Below, one piece after another: positions 1 to 8,459 of a stretch of DNA of 32,837 nucleotides (position 1 is the first letter of the stretch; the number at the start of each line of letters is the position of its first letter). The position numbers were made by a program, and so were the translations under genes. Source of the DNA: JABFSC01 sp031389045 (lineage in GTDB: Bacteria > Desulfobacterota > Binatia > Bin18); assembly GCA_031389045.1 (NCBI GenBank), contig JANMSE010000328.1:1-32837 (forward strand). Reading direction: 5' to 3'. A model generated the notes under the pieces. It had not been told where the DNA came from. It made no database searches and saw only the letters and a program-made list of their open reading frames with translations.

Positions 1-1
1 G

Positions 2-3000
2 GATGGCTATCAATTCTGCCGCGCGGTCAAAGAGGACCCACGGCACAGCAGTTTGCCGGTGATTCTGATGACGACGCTGGCGGACTCCAAGGAAGTCATT
101 AAGGCGCTCGAAAGTAAGGCGGATGGGTTTATCACCAAACCCTGTGACGAGCGGTTTTTGCTCTCCCGCATCAAGTACGTCCTGGCGAACCAACAGTTAC
201 GCAAGACGGTGCCCGCGACCGGAGATGTCCACGTGATGTTTGGAGAGCGCCAGTACACGTTGCGCTCCGATCCGACCCAGGTGGTCGATTTGCTCCTCTC
301 GACCTTCGATAACGCGATCCAAAAGAGCGGCGAGTTTGAGCGTGCCAGCCGCGCCCAAACCCGCGGACAGCTCGCCCTCCGCAAACTCAACGAAGAGCTG
401 GAAGAGCGCGTCGAGGCCCGCACCTGGGAGTTGACGGTCGCGGAGAATAATCACCGCACCCTGCTCGATAGTAATGGCGATGCGATGATCCTCGTCAACA
501 AAGAAGGCATGGTGCGCTATGTGAATCCGGCCGCCGTGACGCTGCTCCAACAGCCGGCGGAGGAATTGATCGGCACCGCCCCCGCGTTTTCGTTGGCGGT
601 GGGAGAAACCAAGGAAGTCACGGTCCCGCAAGTCCAGAGCGAGCCGGTGGTCGCGGAGATGCGGGTTACAGGGATTATCTGGGAAGGCCGCCCGGCCATG
701 CTGGCCACGTTACGCGATGTCACCGCTCGGAAGAAGGCGGAAGAGGCGCTCCAGCGCGCCAAGGACGCCGCCGAAGCCGCCGACCAAGCGAAGTCGGATT
801 TCTTGGCCAATATGAGCCATGAGATTCGCACGCCGATGAACGGCATCATTGGCATGACCGACCTTTTGACCGAAACCCCGCTCAATGACGAGCAAAAGGA
901 TTTCGCCCTCACCGTCAAAGGGTGCGCCCAGTCCCTCCTGAGCATCATCAACGAGATTCTCGATTTCTCCAAAATCGAAGCGGGGAAGTTTGACCTCGAA
1001 GCGATTGATTTCGATCTGCGCACCACCTTGGAAACGGTGACCGACCTCTTCGCCAAAACGGCGGCGGACAAGAACATCGAATTGGCGCTGCTGACCCTGC
1101 CCAACGTCCCCACGGTCTTGCGCGGGGACCCAGAGCGGCTGCGCCAGATTTTGATTAATTTCACCGGCAATGCGGTCAAATTCACCGAAAAAGGGGAAGT
1201 GGTCATTCGGGTGGTGGTGGCCGAAGAAACCGAGTCTCATGCGCTCCTGCGGTTTGAGATCATCGATACCGGCATCGGTATTCCTCCCGACCGCATGGAC
1301 CGCTTATTCCGCACTTTTTCCCAGGTCGATAACTCCTCGACGCGGAAGTACGGGGGGACCGGCCTTGGGTTGGCGATCAGTAAAAAGCTCGCCGGTCTGA
1401 TGGGTGGCGAAGTCGGAGTGGAGAGTACCATTGGCAAAGGGAGCACGTTTTGGTTCACGGCACGGTTGGAGAAACGGCCGATGGCCGCCGCCCCAGCGAA
1501 AACTACCCGAACGAATCTCACGGGACTGCGAGCCCTCGTCGTCGATGATAACCAAACCAACCGCACCATTCTCCAACATCAACTGACCTCGTGGGGGATG
1601 GAAGTCGAACTGGCGGAGGGTGGACAGCAGGCGTTGGCGCTCCTCGACCTGGCCCAACAAATGAATCGCCCCTTCCACATTGGGGTGCTCGACTGGCAAA
1701 TGCCAGAGATGGATGGGTTGACGCTGACCCAGATTATCCGCACGCGTCCCGAACTCAAAGACATGCGCTTGGTCTTTCTCACCTCCGTTGGCCAGCGTGG
1801 CGATGGCGAACGGGCACGGGAGGCTGGGGTGCAGGCGTATCTCACCAAACCGGTCCGCCAATCGCAGCTTTTTGATTGTCTCTGTCTCCTCGCGAGTCAG
1901 TTGGAAGAAGCCGCCGCCACGCGGTCCACGGACTTGATTACGCGCCACACGTTGGCGGAGACGGCGGCGCAGGTCAAAATTCTGGTCGCTGAAGATAACG
2001 TGGTCAACCAGAAGCTGATGGTGCGGTTACTCGAACGCCTCGGCTATCAGTGCGATGTCGCGAATAATGGGGCTGAAGCGGTCGAGGCCATGGAGCGGGC
2101 CTCCTACTCGGTCGTGCTCATGGACTGTCAGATGCCGGTCATGGATGGGTTTGAGGCGACGAAGCAAATTCGCGCGCACGACCAAGGGCTCGCGAAACAC
2201 ACGCCCATCATCGCGGTCACCGCCCACAACATGGCGGGTGACCGGGAACGATGTCTCCTGGCGGGGATGGACGATTATGTCGCCAAACCAGTCAATGCAA
2301 GTTCGATCAAAGGGGCTTTGGAAAAATGGCTTTCCAAACCGGCCGCGCGCGAGGAGGACATGGTCCCTGTCGAAGTCCGCACTCCTTCACACCCCCCCAC
2401 GCCGGTGGGGCCGCGCATTCTCCTCCCCAATCAGCTTCCACGGTTACTCCTGGCCGAAGATAATTTGGTCAACCAGAAACTCGCTGTCCACATCTTGAAC
2501 AAACTCGGATATAACGTGGATGTCGTATCCTCTGGGCGCGAAGCGTTGGCGGCTTTGGAACGGACCCCTTATCCTTTGGTGTTAATGGACTGCCAGATGC
2601 CCGAAATGGACGGGTTTGAAACGACTACGCACATCCGTGAACAGCAGGCGCGGACGGGGGCGCGCACCACGATCGTGGCCCTCACCGCCCACGCCATTAA
2701 GGGCGACCGGGAGCGTTGCCTTGAGGCAGGCATGGATGACTATTTGGCCAAGCCGATTGACCGCAAGGAACTGATCGCGGTGTTGGAGAAGTGGCTTGGC
2801 AAACCCGCGATTCCGGTCACCGATCTCGCGAGTCCGGCGGCGGTACATGGCAATGGGTCCACGGCCTCCATGCCAGTGGCCGTGGTGCTCCCACCATTTG
2901 ACATGCAAGCCGCGCTCGAACGGGCGGGAGGAGATATGGAGTTGCTCGCGGAGCTGGCCGATCTGTTTTTACAAGACTACGAGCAGTATCTGTCACAAAT

Positions 3001-3235
3001 CCATACCGCGCTGGCAACCGCGGATAATAAATTGCTGGCAATGGCGGCCCACACCCTGAAAGGCTCGGCTGGGAATTTCGCGGCGACCCCCACCTGTGAG
3101 GCCGCCGCCGCGCTTGAAGACGCGGGGCGGAGCGGCGACTTGAGCCAAGCGACTGAGGTGGTTGGCCAACTCGAGACGGCCTTGCAACAGCTCGCTCCCG
3201 CCCTTCAACAATTGCGTCAACAGGTAGCGGCATGA
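2..3235 (+). CDS. Hybrid sensor histidine kinase/response regulator with HPt (5' partial)
   Basis: The frame is open to the window edge, so the start lies outside. Numbering codons from base 2 gives 1077 residues. In order these are: the C-terminal half of a receiver domain (ends near 62, lysine in FITKPC), a coiled linker, a PAS-like domain (about 145-240), HisKA with the phospho-acceptor in MSHEIRTPMNG (His 273, codon 818-820) and an HATPase domain with N-box and YGGTGLGLAIS. Three receivers follow, with Asp at 564, 708 and 863, the last two in LMDCQMP motifs. A C-terminal HPt domain has AAHTLKGSAGNF (His 1017). This is a BarA/ArcB-like multistep phosphorelay protein with at least four receivers. 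No transmembrane segment is visible in the part present, so it may be cytosolic. The signal sensed cannot be told. The next gene is an HPt paralogue 16 bases downstream, presumably in the same operon. Confidence 0.95.
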   Translation, partial: DGYQFCRAVKEDPRHSSLPVILMTTLADSKEVIKALESKADGFITKPCDERFLLSRIKYVLANQQLRKTVPATGDVHVMFGERQYTLRSDPTQVVDLLLSTFDNAIQKSGEFERASRAQTRGQLALRKLNEELEERVEARTWELTVAENNHRTLLDSNGDAMILVNKEGMVRYVNPAAVTLLQQPAEELIGTAPAFSLAVGETKEVTVPQVQSEPVVAEMRVTGIIWEGRPAMLATLRDVTARKKAEEALQRAKDAAEAADQAKSDFLANMSHEIRTPMNGIIGMTDLLTETPLNDEQKDFALTVKGCAQSLLSIINEILDFSKIEAGKFDLEAIDFDLRTTLETVTDLFAKTAADKNIELALLTLPNVPTVLRGDPERLRQILINFTGNAVKFTEKGEVVIRVVVAEETESHALLRFEIIDTGIGIPPDRMDRLFRTFSQVDNSSTRKYGGTGLGLAISKKLAGLMGGEVGVESTIGKGSTFWFTARLEKRPMAAAPAKTTRTNLTGLRALVVDDNQTNRTILQHQLTSWGMEVELAEGGQQALALLDLAQQMNRPFHIGVLDWQMPEMDGLTLTQIIRTRPELKDMRLVFLTSVGQRGDGERAREAGVQAYLTKPVRQSQLFDCLCLLASQLEEAAATRSTDLITRHTLAETAAQVKILVAEDNVVNQKLMVRLLERLGYQCDVANNGAEAVEAMERASYSVVLMDCQMPVMDGFEATKQIRAHDQGLAKHTPIIAVTAHNMAGDRERCLLAGMDDYVAKPVNASSIKGALEKWLSKPAAREEDMVPVEVRTPSHPPTPVGPRILLPNQLPRLLLAEDNLVNQKLAVHILNKLGYNVDVVSSGREALAALERTPYPLVLMDCQMPEMDGFETTTHIREQQARTGARTTIVALTAHAIKGDRERCLEAGMDDYLAKPIDRKELIAVLEKWLGKPAIPVTDLASPAAVHGNGSTASMPVAVVLPPFDMQAALERAGGDMELLAELADLFLQDYEQYLSQIHTALATADNKLLAMAAHTLKGSAGNFAATPTCEAAAALEDAGRSGDLSQATEVVGQLETALQQLAPALQQLRQQVAA

Positions 3236-3251
3236 TGAGGAGAACTCCCTC

Positions 3252-4253
3252 GTGGCGATAGCACGTCAAGTGACATCGAAAGCCGCGCCGGGAAAGCCGG
3301 TCCCAGGCGGGCCTGTCCCAGGAAAGCCGAAGCCGGCTCCCGTACCCGCCGTGACTCGATGCAAGGGCTTTCTCCCGTTCGTGGTTGGCCTTCTTTTTCC
3401 GTTGGGGGCAACCCTTTTGGACATCGCTGCCCAAGCCCTCCCGTTTTCTCTGAGCAGCGTGGTGGCTGTGCAAGTGGCGCAACCCCTGCACTGGTTGTTG
3501 GACCTGGTGCCGTTGGTGATGTGGTTGGTGGCGAGGAGCAGCAGGTCCCCCTCTCGGCCCGTCGTCACCACGGGGACCCCAGGCCAGGAACGACACCCGG
3601 CCGGAAGCCCGATCGAGACGCCACAGCAGCAGCGCGCCATCGCGACTTTGCAAGCCGAACTCGCCACCGTCAAAAGCCAACTCCAGGAAGCACAGGCTCG
3701 CGAGCTGGCGGCTCGTGAAGCGCTTGAGGAAGTGACTGCCCGTGGGATGCTCACCGTGCCGGGGCTTTTCGCGGCATCTCCGCGTGTTGGCGAAGAAACG
3801 GAAGCCGAACTTCCCGACGAACTTCCCGGTGCGTTTTCTTTGCAAAGCGGAACCTCCGGGGCATTCCAAGAACCGGTGGAGACACGTGCCGACCTTCCCC
3901 CCGATCTTCCTCCTGCTGGAGCGATTATCGATTTGACGGAAGCGCTCGCGCATATTGGTGGAGACGAGGAGTTATTGATGGAGTTGGCCACGCTCTTTCT
4001 TGGGGAATATCCGCACGTGCTGGAGAATTTGCGCGCGGCGGTCACCAACGGAAATGCTGAGGACATCATGTATCACGCGCATGCGTTGCGGGGGGCGATG
4101 AGCAATTTTGTCACGCATGAGACGGAAAACGCCGCGCGCCGTCTGGAACAGCTCGGTCGCGAGGGCAATCTGACTGATGCCGCGGGGGCGTTAAGCGAGT
4201 TAGAAACCGCATTGCAACGACTCATCCCGGCGTTGACCGCGTTCGCGGCTTAA
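3252..4253 (+). CDS. Membrane-anchored HPt (histidine phosphotransfer) protein
   Basis: Starts at GTG 3252 with GAGGAG at 3237-3242, overlapping the region just after the kinase stop. The 333 residues comprise a basic, Pro/Lys-rich N-terminus and two likely membrane segments (about 39-59 and 66-94, ending VMWLVARS). A polar linker and a coiled coil (about 127-160) follow, then an HPt domain (about 225-333) with HAHALRGAMSNF, in which His 277 (codon 4080-4082) is the expected phospho-acceptor. The domain aligns along its length with the HPt at the end of the upstream kinase (GGD, ELETALQ, LIPAL), so the two look like duplicates. HPt modules are usually soluble or carried on kinases; a separate membrane-tethered one suggests a phosphorelay node held at the membrane. 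The role is inferred from domain content only. Confidence 0.85.
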   Translation: MAIARQVTSKAAPGKPVPGGPVPGKPKPAPVPAVTRCKGFLPFVVGLLFPLGATLLDIAAQALPFSLSSVVAVQVAQPLHWLLDLVPLVMWLVARSSRSPSRPVVTTGTPGQERHPAGSPIETPQQQRAIATLQAELATVKSQLQEAQARELAAREALEEVTARGMLTVPGLFAASPRVGEETEAELPDELPGAFSLQSGTSGAFQEPVETRADLPPDLPPAGAIIDLTEALAHIGGDEELLMELATLFLGEYPHVLENLRAAVTNGNAEDIMYHAHALRGAMSNFVTHETENAARRLEQLGREGNLTDAAGALSELETALQRLIPALTAFAA

Positions 4254-4326
4254 ACCCACTCCCCTGGAGCAGACCAGACATAATCGACTGTTGTGGTCTC
4301 CCTAACCGAACTTGGAGGGGGTGGGT
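4254..4326. repeat. Nested inverted repeat after the HPt gene
   Basis: The outer arms are ACCCACTCCCC (4254-4264) and GGGGGTGGGT (4317-4326), nine of ten pairs matching. Inner arms AGACCA (4271-4276) and TGGTCT (4294-4299) are perfect. It begins directly after the stop codon of the HPt gene and precedes the porin. No T-run follows, so it is not a textbook intrinsic terminator. It could still be a transcript-end structure or a REP-like element. Confidence 0.5.
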
Positions 4327-4410
4327 GGCCAATTTGCATAAGGCTGGGAACGTCGGCTGCAATGCCGCCGCTGGAAAACCGCGAAGAGCGGAAAAAATTG
4401 GAAAGGAAGG

Positions 4411-4417
4411 AAGGAGG
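4411..4417 (+). promoter_or_regulatory. Strong ribosome binding site of the porin gene
   Basis: AAGGAGG lies four bases before ATG 4422 and fixes that start over an in-frame GTG further upstream (4293). The 4422 start also gives a clean signal peptide. Confidence 0.7.
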
Positions 4418-4421
4418 AAAA

Positions 4422-5862
4422 ATGAAAAAACGAACATACCTCGGTGTCGCGGTCGCGGGGATGCTCTTATTGTGGCAGGGCACTGCTCACACGGAAGAAC
4501 ATCAACACAAGAGGCCGCGCAAAGCCGGGCAGGAAACGCCCCATCATGGCCCCGTCCACGGCATGATGGCCGAGAGCGGGAAAACCGGAGACCCGGCCTT
4601 ACTGGATCGTGTCCAGCAACTCGAAGAAGAAGTGCGCCAACTCAAGGAAGCGCTGCAACAGCGGGCCCCTAGCGCGGGCCACGGGCAACCAGCAGCCACC
4701 CATGAACGCCCGATGGATCGACACGGCGCTGGGCATGAAGAACATGCCACTGGCGAACATGCTCCCGCTGCCAGCCTCTCCATTGAAGACCGCCTCAAGG
4801 CTGTCGAAGACGGCACCATGAACTTATGGGGGATCAAGTTTGGTGGCATGTTGGTGACCTCATACGTCTACAACTTCAATACCCCCGATTCCCGTGAAAA
4901 CAGCCTGCGTTTATTGGATGATCGTCACAACAACATTAACCTCGAACTCCTCCAGCTCAGCATCTCGAAAGAAATCCACGGCATTGGTTTCAACGCCAAG
5001 ATTGACATCGGGCAAACGGCGGAAGCGATTGCCTCGGATTGGAATGGCGACGGGAAACTCTCGAACTCGGAAGAAACCAATGATTTCGAGTTGCAAGAAG
5101 CCTATATCACCTAATACCGCCCCCATTGGGCGCGGGCTGCAATTCAAGGGTGGAAAGTTTGTCACGTTAGTCGGAGCGGAAGTCATTGAATCGCCGCTGA
5201 ACTACAACGTGTCGCGTTCGTTCATGTTCAACTACGGCATTCCGTTCACGCATACTGGTCTGCTCGCGACCTATCCCTTCACGGATCAGGTCAGCCTCAC
5301 CGGTGGAGTGATCAATGGCTGGGACAACGTCGTCGACAACAACAGCAGTAAGTCATTCATTGGGCAATTGGCGTTGACCCCGGACAAAATGGTGAGCTGG
5401 AATATCAACGGCATCTACGGAGCGGAACAGAACCGACGCGGCGGGTCGCAGCGCGGCTTATTGGATTCCGTGCTGACGGTCAAACCGATGGATCATCTCG
5501 CGATGGTGCTCAACTACACGCGTGGGGCGGAAAGCCGCCAGCCCGGGACTTTGCGTGAAGCCACCTGGCAAGGCATGTCCGGTATCCTGAGCCTCGGTGG
5601 GTCGCTGATTACCGAAGAGTTGGAACCCTTCTCCGTCGCGTTCCGTGGTGAGTGGTTCGCCGATGAGGACGGTGCTCGTACTGGTAACAAGCAAGACCTC
5701 TGGGCGTTCACCAGCACCTTGAAGTGGGACATTGGCCATCATTTGGAAGCGCGCGTCGAATATCGCCATGACAACTCCGATAACCGGTCTTTTGAGCGCG
5801 ACATCGGTCGTTTTCGGCGTCAACAAAATACGCTCGGGGCTGAGTTAGCCTTGGTGTTCTAA
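4422..5862 (+). CDS. BBP2-type outer-membrane porin with His-rich N-terminus, frameshifted near 5113
   Basis: The first reading frame (4422-5114) has a signal peptide (MKKRTYLGVAVAGMLLL), a His-rich region with about a dozen His in the first 117 residues (PHHGPVHG, RHGAGHEEHATGEH) and a short coiled coil (LLDRVQQLEEEVRQLKEALQ). The start of a beta barrel (NLWGIKFGGMLVTSYVYN) follows. It stops at TAA 5112-5114 straight after EAYIT. The adjacent frame carries on with the rest of the barrel (APIGRGLQFKGGKFVTLVG, EVIESPLNYN, RSFMFNYGIPFTHTG) to a terminal phenylalanine at 5862, typical of outer-membrane proteins. Removing one A at 5113-5114 gives a single 479-residue protein reading YITYTAPIGRG, the expected length for this putative porin family (OmpL-like beta-barrel porin 2). 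It is either a recent mutation or a base-call error. The downstream partner is a secreted gamma-carbonic-anhydrase-like protein. Confidence 0.85.
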
Positions 5863-5908
5863 ATCAGTAGTCAGTGGTCAGTGACGCAAGAGTAAGGAGA
5901 AAATCGCT

Positions 5909-7096
5909 ATGTCGTTATTTCGTTACGGTCGGGCCGCCTTCGCCGTGGCCATGTTATCACTTGGGGTGAGCGCACCCTCACAGGCCCAAACATTCGTCGA
6001 TCCAACGGCCACGTTCATGTATCCCGAACATGTGACCTTGGAGAATCTGGTGTATGTCGGACCGTTCGCCACGCTCCGCGCTGGTGCCGAGGGAGAGGAA
6101 GAGTTCATTGTCGTGGGTGGCGAAAGTAACATCCAAGACAACGTAACCGTCTCCGCGCGCGGGGGGGAAGTCGCCCTTGGAGAAATGGTCATTTTGGCGC
6201 ATGGCTCCACCGTGCGTGGTCCCGCCACCATCGGTGAGACTGGAGTATGTCCACCTGAGGAAGAGATTTGCCCCTCTTTCGTCGGCTTCAATTCCGAGGT
6301 TGAGGGCGCGGTCATCGAAAAAGACGCGATGGTGTTGCATCTCGCTCGCGTCGCGCCGGGGGTGGTGATTCCTTCTGGTCGCAAGGTCCTCTCTGGGAAA
6401 AATGTGGCTTCGCAGGATGAGGTGGACGAGAAGACCGCTCTGGTGACGGAGGGAGATCGTGCCTTCATGCACGGCGTGATCGAGGTGAACGTGGCGTTTG
6501 CCGAACAGTATAACGAATTAGCCGACGATCCGACCAACCTCACCGGGATCAATTACGACCCAGGACATACGGAGTTCAATCATGACAAAGACCTTCCGAC
6601 CTTAGCTGAGGAAGAGACACGAGACCCGGATTTTCGTAACCGGATTATTGGTGATGTACGGTTGGCGGATGATTGGGACGCGCTCAATAAAGCGCTGGGT
6701 CACGAGATTTCCCTGCGAGCGGATGAAGGCGAGCCATTCGAAATTGGTACCATTGCTGACATGAAAGATAACGTCACCATGCATGCGCTAGGGGAAACGC
6801 ATCTTCATCTTGGCGACCACGGCCGGTATGGCTATCGCAGCATTGTTCATGGCGGCCCTACTCCTTTCTCTGTTGAAGATGAGGAGGAACATAACGCCAC
6901 CGTTACTGGCGACAATGTCAAAATCGAGACGAAAGCCGTCTTTTTCCGCTCCCGGATTGGCGCGGATAGCAAGATCGGGTCGCGTTCGCTGCTCCAACAA
7001 GTGGATTGTCCCGCTGGGACGAAGATCGAAAGCCGGCGGATTGTCATTGGGGACGGGACGAACTGTCCGGTGCCGGGCTACCGGGTTGAGTGGTAA
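5909..7096 (+). CDS. Secreted tandem gamma-class carbonic anhydrase-like (left-handed beta-helix) protein
   Basis: TAAGGAG at 5893-5899 precedes ATG 5909. The 395 residues start with a signal peptide (cleavage near SQAQ, about 25), so it is periplasmic or exported. Residues about 30-205 align well with Methanosarcina Cam as I recall it: SNIQDNV, LAHGSTVRGPATIG, FVGFNSEVEGAVI, VIPSGRKVLSGKNVASQ, and a closing helix VNVAFAEQYNELA. A second, shorter beta-helix occupies about 280-390 (MKDNVTMHALG, YRSIVHGG). Against the Cam zinc ligands His81/117/122, the first half keeps only the His117 equivalent (His 98); the others are Ser 82 and Arg 103. The second half keeps the His81 and His122 equivalents (His 292, His 314), and the His117 position is Tyr 309. 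Activity is therefore uncertain, but a composite site is possible. It lies 46 bases after the porin, probably co-transcribed. Confidence 0.85.
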   Translation: MSLFRYGRAAFAVAMLSLGVSAPSQAQTFVDPTATFMYPEHVTLENLVYVGPFATLRAGAEGEEEFIVVGGESNIQDNVTVSARGGEVALGEMVILAHGSTVRGPATIGETGVCPPEEEICPSFVGFNSEVEGAVIEKDAMVLHLARVAPGVVIPSGRKVLSGKNVASQDEVDEKTALVTEGDRAFMHGVIEVNVAFAEQYNELADDPTNLTGINYDPGHTEFNHDKDLPTLAEEETRDPDFRNRIIGDVRLADDWDALNKALGHEISLRADEGEPFEIGTIADMKDNVTMHALGETHLHLGDHGRYGYRSIVHGGPTPFSVEDEEEHNATVTGDNVKIETKAVFFRSRIGADSKIGSRSLLQQVDCPAGTKIESRRIVIGDGTNCPVPGYRVEW

Positions 7097-7178
7097 ATAC
7101 GAGGCCATACCGCTGAACGCCTTTCACACATACGAATATAAGAAGAAGTTCGGCGTGACCGGTGTTTCGTGGTAAAAA

Positions 7179-7409
7179 ATGAAAATGGCTCAACTAATGG
7201 ATCGGATTACTGTGAACCCACGGCAATGTGGCGGGCGTCCCTGCGTTCGCGGCATGCGCATTCGCGTGGCCGATGTCTTGGAGCTTCTCGCGTCTGGGAT
7301 GACTCACAAGCAGATTCTGAAAGAGCATCCTGATCTCGAGACCGAGGACATCCAGGCCTGCCTGCGGTTTGCTAGTAGCCGGGTCGGACATCCAGTGGTC
7401 GCAGCGTGA
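7179..7409 (+). CDS. DUF433 antitoxin-like protein
   Basis: This 76-residue DUF433 protein (PF04255) has the family signature: RITVNPRQCGGRPCVRGMRI, then VADVLELLASGMTHKQIL, then HPDLETEDIQACLRFA. These proteins carry a small winged/helix-turn-helix fold and sit directly before DUF5615 PIN-like proteins, acting as the antitoxin half of a presumed type II toxin-antitoxin pair. Its TGA overlaps the GTG start of the next gene (7406-7409), consistent with translational coupling. Three in-frame ATGs (7179, 7185, 7197) are possible starts and none has a clear ribosome binding site. The stretch before it (7097-7178) holds no recognisable promoter. Confidence 0.85.
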   Translation: MKMAQLMDRITVNPRQCGGRPCVRGMRIRVADVLELLASGMTHKQILKEHPDLETEDIQACLRFASSRVGHPVVAA

Positions 7410-7852
7410 TTCTGTGGGTCGACGCTCAGATCTCTCCGGCCTTGTGTCCGTGGATCGGTCAGCGGTTTAAGGTCGATGCCGTACACGTCCGCGACCTCGG
7501 CTTGCGAGAAGCGGAGGATCCGCAGATCTTCGACCGTGCTCGCAAAGCGGGCATCGTCGTGTTCACCAAGGATGACGACTTCGTCGATCTCGTGCGCCGC
7601 CACAGCACACCGCCGCAAGTGCTGTGGCTCAGGTGCGGGAACATGTCGAACGCTCGTCTCAAAGAAATCCTTACACGGACGCTTGCGGACGCAATCGAGC
7701 TTCTCCATCAAGGCGAGGCAGTGGTCGAGATCAGTCTCGCGGAGGGCGCGCATGGAGGCCGAACAAAACGCGCTACCCGCCCGTGGCGACAAGGCCGTTC
7801 GGGCAAGCGGGTGGCACCCCGTTTTGGCCGCAGCGGGGAGCGTGAGCGATGA
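7406..7852 (+). CDS. DUF5615 PIN-like toxin, C-terminus extended through a repeat
   Basis: Starts at GTG 7406, overlapping the DUF433 stop by four bases. Residues 1-118 match the DUF5615 family: MILWVDAQISPAL with its first acidic residue, DLGLREAEDPQIFDRARK, VVFTKDDDFVDLV and PPQVLWLRCGN. These proteins have a PIN-like nuclease fold, and the toxin role comes from family context. The natural end seems to be near residue 118 (base 7760). The last 30 residues are basic and low in hydrophobic content. They are encoded across a dispersed repeat (7807-7822), so the tail was probably gained when the element removed the original stop. The TGA overlaps the ATG of the lipoprotein at 7849. Confidence 0.8.
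   Translation: MILWVDAQISPALCPWIGQRFKVDAVHVRDLGLREAEDPQIFDRARKAGIVVFTKDDDFVDLVRRHSTPPQVLWLRCGNMSNARLKEILTRTLADAIELLHQGEAVVEISLAEGAHGGRTKRATRPWRQGRSGKRVAPRFGRSGERER
7807..7822 (-). repeat. Copy A of a 16-bp dispersed repeat
   Basis: The reverse complement reads ACGGGGTGCCACCCGC, identical over 16 bases to 29648-29663. It contains a short palindrome (GGTGCCACC). This copy lies within the 3' end of the DUF5615 gene. Confidence 0.6.
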
Positions 7853-8388
7853 ACACGAGTCGTATCGTCTTCGTCTTGCTTCTCGTTGTCGTTTCTTCCG
7901 CCTGTCGTCCCCTGACGACCGCGCGGGGGACTGTGGTACCGCCACCCTCAGCAATGACCTCTCAACACCCCGTGCCACCGGCAGAGCAAAAACCCCCGGT
8001 CCCTGCCCTCTTCCCTCCAAGTCCTCTGCCGCCACCCAGTGGGATGAAGATGACTTTGGAGGACGAGGTTCGCGATCTGCCGGATGGGCGTATCGCGTGG
8101 TCAACCTATTGGAAGCTCTGCTGGGAGCCGTATGCCGGCGCGGTGGCGTATGAAATGCAAACATTGACCGGAGAAGGCACGTCCCGCAAACTCCGGCGCC
8201 AACACGACACCTGTCTGCGTATTGAAGCGGCAGCGGGAGAAAATGCCAAAGAAAAAGGGTTGGTGAACCGTGATTTGCTCCTCGCGCTGCAGTCCGGTCA
8301 ACTGGCCTACCGTATCCGGGCCGTCCTCGACGGGGACCGTGTCTCCGAGTGGTCCTCTGTGATGATGGTTGGAGAAGTCAGCAAATAA
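7849..8388 (+). CDS. Small proline-rich lipoprotein
   Basis: The 179 residues begin with a lipoprotein signal (VFVLLLVVVSSAC; Cys 19 would be lipidated). A Pro-rich spacer (about 30-65, with PPSPLPPPSG) follows, then a globular part from DGRIAWSTYWKLCWEPYAGAVAYEMQT. The Trp/Tyr spacing and the closing pattern (AYRIRAVLDGDRVSEWSS) resemble a fibronectin type III-like beta sandwich. No function can be assigned. Its start overlaps the toxin stop, but it is probably not part of the toxin-antitoxin pair. Confidence 0.75.
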   Translation: MNTSRIVFVLLLVVVSSACRPLTTARGTVVPPPSAMTSQHPVPPAEQKPPVPALFPPSPLPPPSGMKMTLEDEVRDLPDGRIAWSTYWKLCWEPYAGAVAYEMQTLTGEGTSRKLRRQHDTCLRIEAAAGENAKEKGLVNRDLLLALQSGQLAYRIRAVLDGDRVSEWSSVMMVGEVSK

Positions 8389-8459
8389 CATTTGGGTGGG
8401 TAGGTTGGGGGCCAACCCCCGATACTGCAAGCAGCAAATCAAAAGGCAACAATTCAGCC

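Noticed and set aside
2817..3953. 378-codon minus-strand frame across the kinase end and HPt gene
   Set aside because: It crosses two well-supported plus-strand genes and is low-complexity and basic.
7118..7175. Possible gene end reading HTYEYKKKFGVTGVSW before the DUF433 gene
   Set aside because: Too short, no start, and no family recognised; could be a relic but cannot be supported.
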